A stretch of 64,000 nt of DNA from an uncultured Tenacibaculum sp. (GTDB lineage: Bacteria > Bacteroidota > Bacteroidia > Flavobacteriales > Flavobacteriaceae): assembly GCA_937922085.1 (NCBI GenBank), contig CAKZVD010000032.1:1-64000 (forward strand), written 5' to 3'. Position 1 is the stretch's first letter; each line of letters begins with the position of its first letter. Positions 55,022-64,000 of the stretch are shown here, in pieces. Position numbers and translations under genes: made by a program. Below the pieces are notes generated by a model. The model had not been told where the DNA came from. It saw only the letters and a list, made by a program, of their open reading frames with translations, and did no database searches.

Positions 55022-55735
55022 TTAATTAAATAGATAAGCTTGAATTGTACCAGCTAGAATAATAATTAAAAATAGTAATATAATAAACAATATAAGAGCG
55101 GCAAAAGACATCAAAAATGATTCTATTTTATTTTTTTCATTTTTGAAAACTCTATAAAGTAACCATAACAAACTTAAATAAAGAAAAGGATCAAAAATTA
55201 AAGGGAATCTAAAAATGAGATAACTAAAAATACCTATAAAAGTAGATTGAGCTAATACAAAAGAACTGATTGTTATATGTTCTAAATAATTGAATTTTCG
55301 AAAAAAAAGTTTAGTAACTAAACCTAACGGGAAAATTAAAAGTATCCAAAAATATTTTAAATAAGACTTAACAAAATAACCACCAGCATAAGAAATTTTA
55401 TATATAATAGAATTAGGATTGGTAAAGGAGCTTTTGCTTACTACTGGAATTTTAAAAAAAGAATTTATAACTAAATAAAAAGTAACAATTAAAATTAAAA
55501 AGGAGATAGGATTAAAAATTTGTTTTCTTTTACCTAATATATATTCTTCGATAATTTTTTTAGGTTTAAAGAATAAGTTTTTAAGATTAAAAAGAAACCC
55601 TTTATCCATATTTGTAATTGTAAAAAAGGCACCTTGGATTAATGAGGTTAAAGTAATTTGTTTAACATTATTTTTTTCTCCACAATTTGGACAAAACTTT
55701 TCATCATGATTATTTTTACAAGAAATACAAATCAT
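55022..55735 (-). CDS. DUF3667-family membrane protein
   Basis: 237 residues. An N-terminal zinc-ribbon-like CxxC...CPNCGEKN is followed by ITLTSLIQGAFFTITNMDKGFLFNLKNLFFKPKKIIEEYILGKRKQIFNPISFLIL, typical of DUF3667, and four hydrophobic segments. Function unknown. It lies 11 bases after the LolD-like gene on the same strand. Confidence 0.85.
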   Translation of the reverse strand: MICISCKNNHDEKFCPNCGEKNNVKQITLTSLIQGAFFTITNMDKGFLFNLKNLFFKPKKIIEEYILGKRKQIFNPISFLILIVTFYLVINSFFKIPVVSKSSFTNPNSIIYKISYAGGYFVKSYLKYFWILLIFPLGLVTKLFFRKFNYLEHITISSFVLAQSTFIGIFSYLIFRFPLIFDPFLYLSLLWLLYRVFKNEKNKIESFLMSFAALILFIILLFLIIILAGTIQAYLFN

Positions 55736-55746
55736 AGATAAATCAA

Positions 55747-56406
55747 TTATACAATAACACCATCTTTCATTACCAAAGTTCTATCTGCCATTTCTGCAAG
55801 TTCTTTATTATGCGTTACTAGGACGAAAGTTTGACCAAATTCGTCACGAAGTTTAAAGAACAATTCATGTAGATTTTTAGCAGCAGTAGAATCTAAATTA
55901 CCAGAAGGTTCATCTGCAAATATTACAGAAGGATCATTTATTAAGGCTCTAGCTACAGCAACTCGTTGTTGCTCTCCTCCAGAAAGTTGATTTGGTTTAT
56001 GATCAATTCTATGAGACAAACCCAAGAAATCTAATAATTTTTTGGCTTTAGCCTCTGTTTCATTTTTTCCTTTTCTTCCTATATATGCAGGTATACAAAC
56101 ATTTTCTAAAGCTGTAAATTCTGGTAATAATTGATGGAATTGAAAAATAAAACCAATATGTTGATTGCGAAAAGAAGAAATCTCTTTATCGGATAAATTT
56201 TTTATAGAATTAGAATTAATATTCAATTCATAATTTATGTCTTTTTGAGGTTTATCCAACGTTCCTAAAATTTGTAATAAAGTTGTTTTTCCAGCCCCAG
56301 ACGGACCAACAATAGCAACTATTTCTCCTTTTTTAATATGAAGATTTACTCCTTTTAATATTTCAACGTCTCCGTAATATTTATGTATATTTTTACCTAC
56401 AATCAT
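55747..56406 (-). CDS. ABC transporter ATP-binding protein, LolD/MacB type
   Basis: 219 residues. Walker A GPSGAGKT at 34-41, Q-loop FQFHQL, signature [15 protein letters not shown], Walker [13 protein letters not shown] and the H-loop VTHNKEL. The short length and motifs match LolD/MacB-type ATPases that export lipoproteins or peptides through a FtsX-like permease. No permease is adjacent. A hairpin with a T-run lies just upstream on the same strand, so a leader or independent transcript is possible. Confidence 0.88.
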   Translation of the reverse strand: MIVGKNIHKYYGDVEILKGVNLHIKKGEIVAIVGPSGAGKTTLLQILGTLDKPQKDINYELNINSNSIKNLSDKEISSFRNQHIGFIFQFHQLLPEFTALENVCIPAYIGRKGKNETEAKAKKLLDFLGLSHRIDHKPNQLSGGEQQRVAVARALINDPSVIFADEPSGNLDSTAAKNLHELFFKLRDEFGQTFVLVTHNKELAEMADRTLVMKDGVIV

Positions 56407-56442
56407 ATTATAATTTCAATATGGCTAATGTAGAAAAAAGAA

Positions 56443-56468
56443 ATCAGATTAGATTATTCTAATCTGAT
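56443..56468 (-). terminator. Orphan hairpin terminator just upstream of the LolD-like gene
   Basis: atcagattaga / tctaatctgat with TTAT loop, followed on the minus strand by TTCTTTTTTC. No minus-strand gene ends here, so it could be an attenuator or the end of an unannotated RNA. Confidence 0.45.
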
Positions 56469-56668
56469 TCTTAATCTTTATTGAAAATAAAAAGCATATA
56501 TATTTAATATTAAGCTTTTATAATTATCATTAACTTTTTAAGTTAAAGTCTTGGCAGTAAGTTTTTTATAGTCTTAATTTCATGAATTAGTTATGAGTGG
56601 TTTAAATATTGAATAAGAATTTATTATTTCAGCTTGTTTGTTTTTAATAAGTTATCTAATTTTTTAAT

Positions 56669-56676
56669 TAGATTTG
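56669..56676 (+). promoter_or_regulatory. Candidate -7 element of the FN3 lipoprotein gene
   Basis: TAGATTTG, 23 bases before the ATG at 56699; the nearest TTTG is 28 bases upstream, longer than usual. Confidence 0.38.
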
Positions 56677-56698
56677 CACCACAAAAATTTTAATTATT

Positions 56699-58438
56699 AT
56701 GAAAAACATTAAATTATTTAAGCTAGCATTTTTAGTAATGTCATTTTTACTACTTTTCAATTGTAATGACGATGAGGTAGTTAAAGAAGAAATAGAAAAA
56801 GTAACATTTTCAGATTTTAGAATAACAGCATCTTCAGGAATTAATTCTTTAGTTTTAGATTGGGAAGATGTTACTGTATCTAATAAACAAAAAGTAACGT
56901 ACGATGTTTATTTAAATGAAACTTTAAAAGTAGAAAATTTAACTAATTCTACATTTACATTAAAAGACTTAGAAGCAGATACAGAGTATTCTGTAAAAGT
57001 AAAAGCAAAAGATGAAGGTAATAATGCAAAAGAAGTAAAAGAAAGTTTTAAAACAGCTTTAAAACCTGTACCTACAGATGTTACAATTACATCTAAAGAT
57101 ATCAAAAATTCTTCATTTACAATTGATTGGACAGCTGCAGTTATAGACGGAGATAAAGGAGTAGTATATGATATCTATTTAGATGAGGTAAAGGTAGCAT
57201 CAGATTTAGATGTATTAACATATACTTTTGCAGATTTAGAAACAGAAAAATTATATAATGTAAAAGTTATAGCAAAATCTAATGAATTTGAGACAACGTC
57301 AACTCAAATTATAGAAGTTACTACATCAACTAAACCAGTACCTTCAGATGATTATATAATTGCAGTTAATGTAGAAGCTACTTTATTTACAATTGAATGG
57401 GAAGCAGCAGCTATAGAAGGAGATAAAGGTGTGGTATATGACATTTATTTAGATGATGTTAAAGTGGCGTCAGATTTAGATGTATTGACTTATATTTTTT
57501 CAGATTTAGAAGCAGAAAAATTATATAACGTAAAAATTATAGCAAAGTCTAATGAATTTGGAACAACATCCACTCAAACTTTGGAAGTTACTACATTAGC
57601 TAAGCCAGTACCTTCAAATGATTATATAATTGCAGTTAATAATGTAGAAACGTCTTCGTTTACAATTGAATGGGGAGAAGCAACTATAGAAGGAGATAAA
57701 GGTGTGGTATATGATATCTATTTAGATGAGGTAAAAGTAGTATCAGATTTAGACGTATTGACATATGCTTTTTCAGGTTTAGAGGCTGGGAAATTATATA
57801 ATGTGAAGCTTATAGCAAAGTCTAATGAATTTGGAACAACATCTACTCAAAATTTGGAAGTTACTACAAAAGACGGGCCTTTACCAAATGATTTTACTAT
57901 TACATTAGATGATGTAAGTACAAGGAGTGCGAGAATTTCGTGGACTTCTTTAACCATTGATGGAACAGGAGGAGTTTTTGCAGATATATACATAAATGGT
58001 AGAGAAGAAGCTACAGGTCTTACATCAGTAGGTTATGTTTTAACAGGGTTAGAACCAAATACAAACTATGCAGTTAAGGTAGTTGCTAGAAGTTCAGAGT
58101 ATGGAACAACGTTAGAAAAAGAGATTTCTGTTAAAACAGAATCTTTGCCTACAACTTTTGAAGTAACTTCAGCAGTTGTGTCTCCAAGAACAACAGGAAC
58201 TTTTGCAAGTGCTCCTAGAATAGTTGTTAGATTTTCAAATAGAGATTTATTAGATAATATTGTGTTAAATGGTACTACTTATTCAAGTTATGCATATGCT
58301 GGGGATGATGGAATAATTATTACTCTTTCAGATGCTGAATTTGACAATTTAAAGAATGCTACAGTAAAAGAAGGTACTGCTAAATTTACTGAAAATGGAA
58401 TGTCTTCTTCTAAGACATTCACGTATAGTGTAAGATAA
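56699..58438 (+). CDS. Fibronectin type III repeat lipoprotein
   Basis: 579 residues. Lipobox LLFNC (Cys22). Five FN3 domains follow (about 35-125, 130-215, 220-305, 310-395, 400-490), each with the D-W or E-W strand start and Y-x-V-K end, then a C-terminal beta domain (about 490-579). The second to fourth domains share GDKGVVYDIYLDEVKV and LYNVK-IAKSNEF almost unchanged, showing recent duplication. Probably an adhesion or ligand-binding surface protein. Confidence 0.85.
   Translation: MKNIKLFKLAFLVMSFLLLFNCNDDEVVKEEIEKVTFSDFRITASSGINSLVLDWEDVTVSNKQKVTYDVYLNETLKVENLTNSTFTLKDLEADTEYSVKVKAKDEGNNAKEVKESFKTALKPVPTDVTITSKDIKNSSFTIDWTAAVIDGDKGVVYDIYLDEVKVASDLDVLTYTFADLETEKLYNVKVIAKSNEFETTSTQIIEVTTSTKPVPSDDYIIAVNVEATLFTIEWEAAAIEGDKGVVYDIYLDDVKVASDLDVLTYIFSDLEAEKLYNVKIIAKSNEFGTTSTQTLEVTTLAKPVPSNDYIIAVNNVETSSFTIEWGEATIEGDKGVVYDIYLDEVKVVSDLDVLTYAFSGLEAGKLYNVKLIAKSNEFGTTSTQNLEVTTKDGPLPNDFTITLDDVSTRSARISWTSLTIDGTGGVFADIYINGREEATGLTSVGYVLTGLEPNTNYAVKVVARSSEYGTTLEKEISVKTESLPTTFEVTSAVVSPRTTGTFASAPRIVVRFSNRDLLDNIVLNGTTYSSYAYAGDDGIIITLSDAEFDNLKNATVKEGTAKFTENGMSSSKTFTYSVR
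57084..57882 (+). repeat. Three near-identical FN3-coding repeats of about 270 bp
   Basis: Three segments, beginning near 57084, 57355 and 57625, share long stretches such as gtatatgatatctatttaga and agcaaaatctaatgaatttg with few changes. The unit corresponds to one FN3 domain. Copy number could change by recombination. Confidence 0.75.
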
Positions 58439-58470
58439 TTTATTCTTTTACATTAGTTTTATAAAAATAT

Positions 58471-58500
58471 AATAGCGCATTTTTTAATGCGCTATTTTTT
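58471..58500 (+). terminator. Terminator of the FN3 lipoprotein gene
   Basis: aatagcgcatt / aatgcgctatt with TTTT loop and a T-run. Confidence 0.78.
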
Positions 58501-58574
58501 ATAATAAAATAAATGAATTTCTTTAATATGATTTTTACTTTATTTTTTTGATGATATTTTTAGTGTTTATCTCT

Positions 58575-61076
58575 TTAAAATACCTTTTTTAGATCATTAT
58601 AGTCTATAAAATAAACGAACCTTAAAGAAAAGGTATGAGTCATAGTCTCATCAAACAATCTATTTATATTATCTGAAAAATCGATAGTAGCTGGAGCAAA
58701 ATCTGAATTTGGATTTATAGAGTTTCTATAAAAAGCAATTAATTGACTACCAGGTGCAAATTGCCACACATAATTAAGATCTAAATTCCAACTATTAAAG
58801 TTTCTATTGTAATCATCATTATGATTACTAGATAAAAGTTGCCCGTTATTTTCATCTAATTTAAAAAAGTTACTTTTATATGGTACTGTACTCCAATTAT
58901 GTCTAAAGGTTAATGATAAAGAAGAATTGGTGCTAAAACTATATTTTCCTGACACAGAATTTTCGTAAGTAGTTCTATTTCTTTCTCCAAAAATAATATC
59001 CCCATTATCTAATTCATCTACAAAACCTAAATCATTATTTACTTGATTAAACCTGAAAGAATATCCTAAAGAAAATTGATTATTAAATCGATAACGTGGT
59101 CCTAATCTAAAACCATAAGATTCTTTAGAAATACCATTGAAAAAAGTATAATACCAATTATAATCTAAAGCTAATTTTTTTCTAAAATCAGTAGAAGCCC
59201 AATGATTAATATTAAGCCTTGTAGGTCTTTTAAAGAAAACACCAGAAGTACTACCTTGTCTTGGTTCAAAGAAATCTTTAGAAGGAGTTCGAAGATTTAA
59301 ATTCCCTCCAAAATTGAACCTGTTTTTAGTGTTTGCCCAAAAAGAAAGACCTGTATTAGTATCTGTATAAGTACCTGATTTATGTTGAAAGTTAACATTA
59401 TACCACCAATTTACTCCAAAATTATTAAAGATTCCCACAGGCTTTAATTGTCTAAACCCAGTAAAACCATAAATAGTTTGTTGATTGTTTCCAAATAAAA
59501 TTCCTAAATCATTAGTGTCAAAATCTTTACTTTCAAAATTATAACCAATTTCTCCTCTCCATTTTCCAGATTGTTTACCAATACTTGTATCAAAACTATA
59601 ACCAGTAGCAGCGTTGTTAGGATCGTCACTAATATGAGTAGTTCTAAAACTACCATCAATATTATAATTACTAGATTTATCTTCTAAATGCCATAAAAGA
59701 CCAGTAGCGTTTGCATCTCTAAATCTACCATCTCTAGTAACATTAGTATTTATTAGAGTTACAGAAGAATTTTGATTAAATTGTTTATCAATAACCATAA
59801 TATTATAATTAGCAAATGGCTCTGTAACCACTTTGTATTCATCTGTAGTAGTTACTATATCTGTTCCAATTTGAGTTTGTTCAGTTCTTTGTACTGTAGC
59901 TTCTGTTTTTTCTGTAATCGCATTAAAAAAGCCAATACCTAAACCATCTTTTGTTCTCCCTGAAACCTTTATAGCATTTAGCATTTGAACTTTTGAAGGA
60001 GCATCTAAGATTTCTTCATTAACCTTTTTACCATTTACAAAATCTGAATCATCTCGTAAATTACCAGAAACATCAAATTGATCTGAAGGAGAAGCGCCAA
60101 TTCTTCTAGAATAAAATAACCTTCCTTTTGTAAATAATTCAGTTCCTTCTGTAAAAAATTGACGTTGTTCTGAAAATTGTTGTTCAAAAGGCCCTAAATT
60201 AAGTTCTACATTATCAAAACCTACTTGACTAAAATCTGGAATTAATGTAGCGTCTAGGGTAAAGTTTTCTGATAATCCGTATTTAATATCCATACCAACA
60301 CTCCAGTCTGCTAGCGTATGACCTTTTACTGTAGTTGTTGTCATAGATGCGTACGGATAAAAACTTAAACGAGTAGGAGGAGAGATGTCTTTAAAGTTTT
60401 CAATTAAACCATCATATTGTGTCCATCTTCCAACTGTATTATCTATATGATTCCAAGTATATCGAGTATTTAAACTACGTACTTCTCTATGAAAATTCAT
60501 TCCCCAAGATTGTACAGGATCATTAGCAAAACGAAGAGCTCTATACGGAATTTCAATTTCTACAGCCCAACCATACTCTGTAATTTTAGCTTTACTTTTC
60601 CATACCGCACTCCAATTGTAGTCTTCATTATTCCCGTTAGATACTTTAGAGTCTATTTGTACTCCAGAAGCAGTAACAATAAACATTACAGGGTTTTGTC
60701 CGTCATCTATTGGGTTAATCATCATCATAAAAAAGTCAGAGTTCCCAAAATTATCTCTATTGGTAAATTCTGCAGGAATTTTGTCAGGATTAGGATCATA
60801 CATTTTAGCAGAGATATAAATAGCATCATCATCATAAGCTAACTTTACTTCTGTTTTATAATCTGATAATTCTTGCTTTCCATTATCAGGTCTCATTTGA
60901 ATAAAATCTTTTGCTATAGGAATGTTTTTCCACACATCATCAGTAAGATCGGCATCTATTTTGGGTGAAGAAGAAATTCTTGTTGCAGTTAATTTTTTTC
61001 TATTTTTATTTACTTGTGCTTTAACTAGTGTATAATTACTAATTGTAAAAAATAAGATTAATGCGATTTTTTTCAT
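58575..61076 (-). CDS. DUF5916 outer-membrane protein with family-9 carbohydrate-binding-like domain
   Basis: 833 residues. A signal peptide (about 1-20) is followed by a CBM9-like domain (PKIDADLTDDVWKNIPIAKDF, AYDDDAIYISAKMYDP, VEIEIPYRALRF) and then a long DUF5916 beta-barrel region ending NDLKKVF. The GDFRFRN-like TGERQFFTEG motif (EQRQFFTEGTELF) is characteristic. Likely a TonB-independent outer-membrane protein of unknown cargo. The truncated gene at 141-764 is a second family member in the same window. Confidence 0.88.
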   Translation of the reverse strand: MKKIALILFFTISNYTLVKAQVNKNRKKLTATRISSSPKIDADLTDDVWKNIPIAKDFIQMRPDNGKQELSDYKTEVKLAYDDDAIYISAKMYDPNPDKIPAEFTNRDNFGNSDFFMMMINPIDDGQNPVMFIVTASGVQIDSKVSNGNNEDYNWSAVWKSKAKITEYGWAVEIEIPYRALRFANDPVQSWGMNFHREVRSLNTRYTWNHIDNTVGRWTQYDGLIENFKDISPPTRLSFYPYASMTTTTVKGHTLADWSVGMDIKYGLSENFTLDATLIPDFSQVGFDNVELNLGPFEQQFSEQRQFFTEGTELFTKGRLFYSRRIGASPSDQFDVSGNLRDDSDFVNGKKVNEEILDAPSKVQMLNAIKVSGRTKDGLGIGFFNAITEKTEATVQRTEQTQIGTDIVTTTDEYKVVTEPFANYNIMVIDKQFNQNSSVTLINTNVTRDGRFRDANATGLLWHLEDKSSNYNIDGSFRTTHISDDPNNAATGYSFDTSIGKQSGKWRGEIGYNFESKDFDTNDLGILFGNNQQTIYGFTGFRQLKPVGIFNNFGVNWWYNVNFQHKSGTYTDTNTGLSFWANTKNRFNFGGNLNLRTPSKDFFEPRQGSTSGVFFKRPTRLNINHWASTDFRKKLALDYNWYYTFFNGISKESYGFRLGPRYRFNNQFSLGYSFRFNQVNNDLGFVDELDNGDIIFGERNRTTYENSVSGKYSFSTNSSLSLTFRHNWSTVPYKSNFFKLDENNGQLLSSNHNDDYNRNFNSWNLDLNYVWQFAPGSQLIAFYRNSINPNSDFAPATIDFSDNINRLFDETMTHTFSLRFVYFIDYNDLKKVF

Positions 61077-61303
61077 TTTAAATAGTTGTTGTTTGCTGAG
61101 GCATAATTAGAAAAGAAGTTCCAGATAGCATCGAGCTTTTTTTTAATTAACCTACAATTAACTTAAAGACTCAGGAAAAAAAGCAACGTTACATTTTTTG
61201 CAAAATATTTTTTTTAAAAGGTTATTTTATGACATAATATAAGTCTTGTATAAAAACACAATTTTTTAATACCATATTAATACCAAAGTTTAGATTGAAT
61301 TTG

Positions 61304-61311
61304 TATTTTTG
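61304..61311 (+). promoter_or_regulatory. Candidate -7 element of sucC
   Basis: TATTTTTG, 24 bases before the chosen ATG at 61336; no clear -33 box. Confidence 0.4.
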
Positions 61312-61335
61312 TTCGACTTTAAAAATTCATATCGA

Positions 61336-62532
61336 ATGAACTTACACGAATATCAAGGTAAAGAAATATTAAGTAGTTTTGGCGTTCGCACACAACGTGG
61401 TATTGTGGCAAGTACACCAGAAGAAGCAGTTGAGGCTGCAAAAAAGTTAACTGAAGAAACAGGTACAGGTTGGCACGTAATAAAAGCTCAAATTCACGCA
61501 GGTGGTCGTGGTAAAGGCGGAGGAGTTAAGTTAGCAAAGAACTTAGATGATGTAAAGAGTATTTCTAATGATATTTTAGGAATGATGTTAATTACTCCAC
61601 AAACTTCTGCAGAAGGAAAACTAGTTAATCAAGTTTTAGTTACTGAAGATGTTTATTATCCTGGAGATAGTGAACCAAAAGAATTTTATATGTCGGTTTT
61701 ATTAAACCGTGCTACTGGTAGAAACATGATAATGTATTCTACTGAAGGAGGTATGGATATTGAAACTGTTGCAGAGGAAACTCCACATTTAATTTTTACA
61801 GAAGAGGTTGATCCAGGTACAGGTTTGTTACCATTTCAAGCTCGTAAAATTGCTTTTAACTTAGGTTTAAGCGGTGGTGCATTAAAAGAAATGGTAAAGT
61901 TTGCTACTTCTTTATATACAGCTTACATTAAGTCAGATTCTTCAATGTTTGAAATTAACCCAGTGTTAAAAACATCTGATGATAAAATTATGGCTGTAGA
62001 TGCGAAAGTATCTTTAGATGAAAATGCATTATACCGTCATAAAGATTATGCAGCAATGCGTGATTTACGTGAAGAAAACCCAATTGAGGTTGAAGCAAAG
62101 GCTGCTGGTTTAAATTATGTTGATTTAGATGGAAATGTTGGATGTATGGTAAACGGAGCTGGTTTAGCAATGGGAACTATGGATTTAATTAAGCAAGCAG
62201 GAGGAGAACCAGCTAACTTTTTAGATGTTGGAGGAACTGCTGATGCACAACGTGTAGAAACTGCATTTGGTATTATTTTAAAAGATACGAATGTAAAAGC
62301 AATCTTAGTAAATATCTTTGGAGGTATTGTAAGATGTGATCGTGTTGCACAAGGTGTTGTTGATGCTTATAAAAGTATGGGAGACAAAATTAATGTACCT
62401 ATTATTTGTCGCTTACAAGGAACAAATGCTACAGAAGCAAAAGAATTAATTGATAATAGTGGTATGGAAATTATTTCAGCTACTGAATTTCAGGAAGCTG
62501 CAGATAAAGTTGGAGAAGTTTTAAAGGCATAA
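61336..62532 (+). CDS. sucC: Succinyl-CoA synthetase, beta subunit
   Basis: 398 residues from ATG 61336 (MNLHEYQGKEILSSFGV); a start at 61309 lies in the promoter and is rejected. ATP-grasp motifs HVIKAQIHAGGRGKGGGVKLA, EINPV and GGTADAQRVETAF with the C-terminal ligase segment NIFGGIVRCD are present. It makes succinate and a nucleoside triphosphate from succinyl-CoA in the TCA cycle. The alpha subunit gene is not adjacent. Confidence 0.96.
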   Translation: MNLHEYQGKEILSSFGVRTQRGIVASTPEEAVEAAKKLTEETGTGWHVIKAQIHAGGRGKGGGVKLAKNLDDVKSISNDILGMMLITPQTSAEGKLVNQVLVTEDVYYPGDSEPKEFYMSVLLNRATGRNMIMYSTEGGMDIETVAEETPHLIFTEEVDPGTGLLPFQARKIAFNLGLSGGALKEMVKFATSLYTAYIKSDSSMFEINPVLKTSDDKIMAVDAKVSLDENALYRHKDYAAMRDLREENPIEVEAKAAGLNYVDLDGNVGCMVNGAGLAMGTMDLIKQAGGEPANFLDVGGTADAQRVETAFGIILKDTNVKAILVNIFGGIVRCDRVAQGVVDAYKSMGDKINVPIICRLQGTNATEAKELIDNSGMEIISATEFQEAADKVGEVLKA

Positions 62533-62562
62533 TCCAATGTAAATTAATTCTTAATAGAATAG

Positions 62563-62594
62563 AAAAAGCCTCACTTTTAAAGTGAGGCTTTTTT
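62563..62594 (+). terminator. Terminator of sucC
   Basis: aaaaagcctcacttt / aaagtgaggcttttt with a minimal loop and T-run. Confidence 0.82.
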
Positions 62595-62803
62595 ATTGCT
62601 TTATTGTTAAAGTTTTTCTTATACAAACTATAGATTCCTTTATAATAAGTATAAAGGATTAAAAAATATATAATTACAGGTAACTATTTGTTTTATAGTT
62701 TTTTAATTAATTGTTAACGAGTTGCAAGTGCTATTTGTAGTTTCATAACTTATGATTGTTATTTAAATAAAAATAGGGTAACATTTAATGTGAATATCGG
62801 GTG

Positions 62804-62811
62804 TATGTTTG
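62804..62811 (+). promoter_or_regulatory. Candidate -7 element of the small exported protein gene
   Basis: TATGTTTG, 108 bases before the ATG at 62920, which would give a long leader. Confidence 0.33.
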
Positions 62812-62919
62812 CAGTGATTTGCAAATCAATATATTAAGAACTGAATTAACGAAAAGTTAAATAGAAAGAAAATATTAATAAACAAAATTAAAACTCCCTC
62901 GAACAAAAAATCAACCACT

Positions 62920-63258
62920 ATGAAGTCAATTAAATTAATCGTAATTATCCTTTTATTTACTGTAAACTCAATTTTTGCTTTAACAACAGATCCAGCAAAT
63001 AAAACTAAAACAGTTGTATCAACTCAAGTACAAAAATTATTAGAGAAGCCAAATTTTCTAATAAATAAAGACATGAAAGTTATAGTTAAATTAACTATAA
63101 ATAAGAATAACGAAATTGTTGTTTTACATGTAGAATCTAATGATACAAATAATGTAATTGAAGGTTATATTAAATCAAGATTGAATTATAAAAAATTAAC
63201 AAAAAAATTGAGTACACAAGTGTATACTTTGCCAATTAAATTATTAGCTTCTAAATAA
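62920..63258 (+). CDS. Small exported protein of unknown function
   Basis: 112 residues with a signal peptide ending SIFA-LTTDP. The rest (FLINKDMKVIVKLTINKNNEIVVLHVESNDTNNVIEGYIKSRLNYKKL) has the alternating strand-helix pattern of short TonB-C-like or periplasmic proteins common in Flavobacteria, where VKxTINxxNEIVVL is typical. No function is established. Single-gene unit with its own terminator. Confidence 0.7.
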   Translation: MKSIKLIVIILLFTVNSIFALTTDPANKTKTVVSTQVQKLLEKPNFLINKDMKVIVKLTINKNNEIVVLHVESNDTNNVIEGYIKSRLNYKKLTKKLSTQVYTLPIKLLASK

Positions 63259-63276
63259 AAGAAGAAAAAACATTAG

Positions 63277-63309
63277 AAAAAAGGAGTTGCTTTTAAGCAG
63301 CTCTTTTTT
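63277..63309 (+). terminator. Terminator of the small exported protein gene
   Basis: aaaaggagttgctt / aagcagctctttt, one G-T pair, then a T-run. Confidence 0.72.
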
Positions 63310-63589
63310 TGTGTTGAAAATGAAATTTTAAAAATAGCTTATTTAAATAAATATAAATGTTCACTGTTGTGTATCTTATTTTTTATAAATTGTAAAACAG
63401 GTACATTATATATAAGATAGGAAGTTAATCTAATGGAAAAATAGAGTAATAATTTAGATGTTTTTTATTAAGAGATAGAATGAGATATGCAAAAATAAGT
63501 TCTATAAATTAATATTAAAAATTAAAACATTTTTTATACGTAAAAGTATTGTATCTAATTTACTACATCAAAATTCGATAAACATTTTA

Positions 63590-63643
63590 AACTAACGATC
63601 GAGATTTTGAGTGTATTTTAAAACAAATTTTTAATCGTTAGTT
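63590..63643 (+). repeat. Spaced inverted repeat before the amidohydrolase gene
   Basis: aactaacgat (63590-63599) and atcgttagtt (63634-63643) are perfect inverted copies 34 bases apart, ending 12 bases before the ATG. The distance suits a paired regulator site or a long hairpin near the ribosome site. Confidence 0.55.
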
Positions 63644-63655
63644 AAGGTTTATAGG

Positions 63656-64000
63656 ATGACTAAAAAATTAATCTTTTCAATATTTATTTTTCAATTTTTC
63701 ATTTCTTGTGGTTCAGAAAAAATTAAAGCAGATATAATTTTTATAAACGGAGTTATATGGACTGCAAACGATAATCTTCAAGAGGTTGAAGCAATGGCTA
63801 TAAAATTGGATACTATAATGGCAGTTGGAACCACTGCTGAAATAGAGAAAATGAAAGGAAAGTTTACTCAAGTGATTGATTTAAAAAACAAATTTATCAC
63901 ACCAGGTTTTATAGATGCTCATGTTCATTTGTTAATGGGAGGTAATAGTTTATTAAGTGTTCAATTAAGAGATGTTAAATCGCCACAAGAATTTTCTAAA
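63656..64000 (+). CDS. Amidohydrolase-family lipoprotein, N-terminal part (runs off the window)
   Basis: 115 codons are visible from ATG 63656. Lipobox FISCG (Cys18). ADIIFINGVIWTANDN, then DLKNKFITPGFIDAHVHLL, is the classic start of the YtcJ/amidohydrolase_3 class; HVH supplies two metal ligands. The remaining metal sites are beyond the edge. Relatives hydrolyse amides or related bonds outside the cytoplasm; the substrate is unknown. Confidence 0.85.
   Translation, partial: MTKKLIFSIFIFQFFISCGSEKIKADIIFINGVIWTANDNLQEVEAMAIKLDTIMAVGTTAEIEKMKGKFTQVIDLKNKFITPGFIDAHVHLLMGGNSLLSVQLRDVKSPQEFSK

Larger units (their letters stand above)
62533..62919 (+). other. Intergenic region after sucC
   Basis: 387 bases. 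It holds the sucC terminator (62563-62594), a small hairpin cctttat/ataaagg at 62637-62657 and a -7-like box at 62804-62811. Otherwise it is AT-rich sequence with no frame that looks like a gene. Confidence 0.6.
63259..63655 (+). other. Intergenic region before the amidohydrolase gene
   Basis: 397 bases. It holds a terminator (63277-63309) and a 10-bp inverted repeat at 63590-63643 close to the next start. I see no other gene or promoter box in it. Confidence 0.6.

Overview
The window is strongly AT-rich DNA from a member of the Bacteroidetes, most likely a marine Flavobacteriaceae of the Tenacibaculum/Polaribacter/Aquimarina type; the genus cannot be fixed from the sequence alone. Supporting signs are a type IX secretion (Por) sorting domain on a giant exoprotease, the L28-L33-DUF4295-ftsY cluster, pdhA next to a two-lipoyl E2 gene, DUF5916/DM13/DUF3667/DUF4295 families, A-rich leaders without clear Shine-Dalgarno sites, and promoters of the TTTG-N21-TAnnTTTG type.

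Layout. Positions 1-764 hold the end of an IS1595-type insertion sequence that has cut off a DUF5916 outer-membrane gene. Positions 900-13200 are a minus-strand surface block: an outer-membrane beta-barrel protein, a DM13/Ig-like lipoprotein and a 3338-residue T9SS metalloprotease with five tandem modules of about 271 residues. Positions 13.2-16 kb hold pyruvate dehydrogenase E2 and E1-alpha. Positions 16-20.9 kb hold a secreted protein of unknown function, a VanX-like dipeptidase, an NTF2-like protein and a DUF4870-PadR-PspC operon with a visible operator. Positions 21-28 kb hold a hotdog protein, an AIM24-like protein, two tandem TlpA-type lipoproteins, an SDR, a HAD phosphatase and a transaldolase-like enzyme. 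Positions 28-35.3 kb hold menD and menB of menaquinone synthesis with a CvfB-like RNA-binding protein, a barrel protein, a pseudo-esterase, purU and an FAH-family enzyme. Positions 35.3-39 kb hold two small membrane paralogues, cinA, rpmB, rpmG, a DUF4295 gene and ftsY. Positions 39-49 kb hold two SH3 lipoproteins (one with a beta-helix and MORN-like repeats), an amidase lipoprotein, rimO, a TIGR02757 protein, a CPBP protease and an S10 carboxypeptidase.

The most unusual stretch is 49.0-54.8 kb: an orphan 185-residue protein, a TPR sensor kinase overlapping a LytTR response regulator, then two tandem leaderless proteins that appear to share an N-terminal beta-grasp-like domain. The second of these carries a MACPF (perforin-like) core. 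This looks like a two-protein pore-forming system beside its own sensor pair; the function is inferred.

The end of the window holds a DUF3667 protein, a LolD-like ATPase, an FN3-repeat lipoprotein, an intact DUF5916 protein, sucC, a small exported protein and the start of an amidohydrolase. I saw no tRNA, rRNA or CRISPR array. Many gene ends carry clear hairpin-plus-T terminators, which helped to define transcription units.
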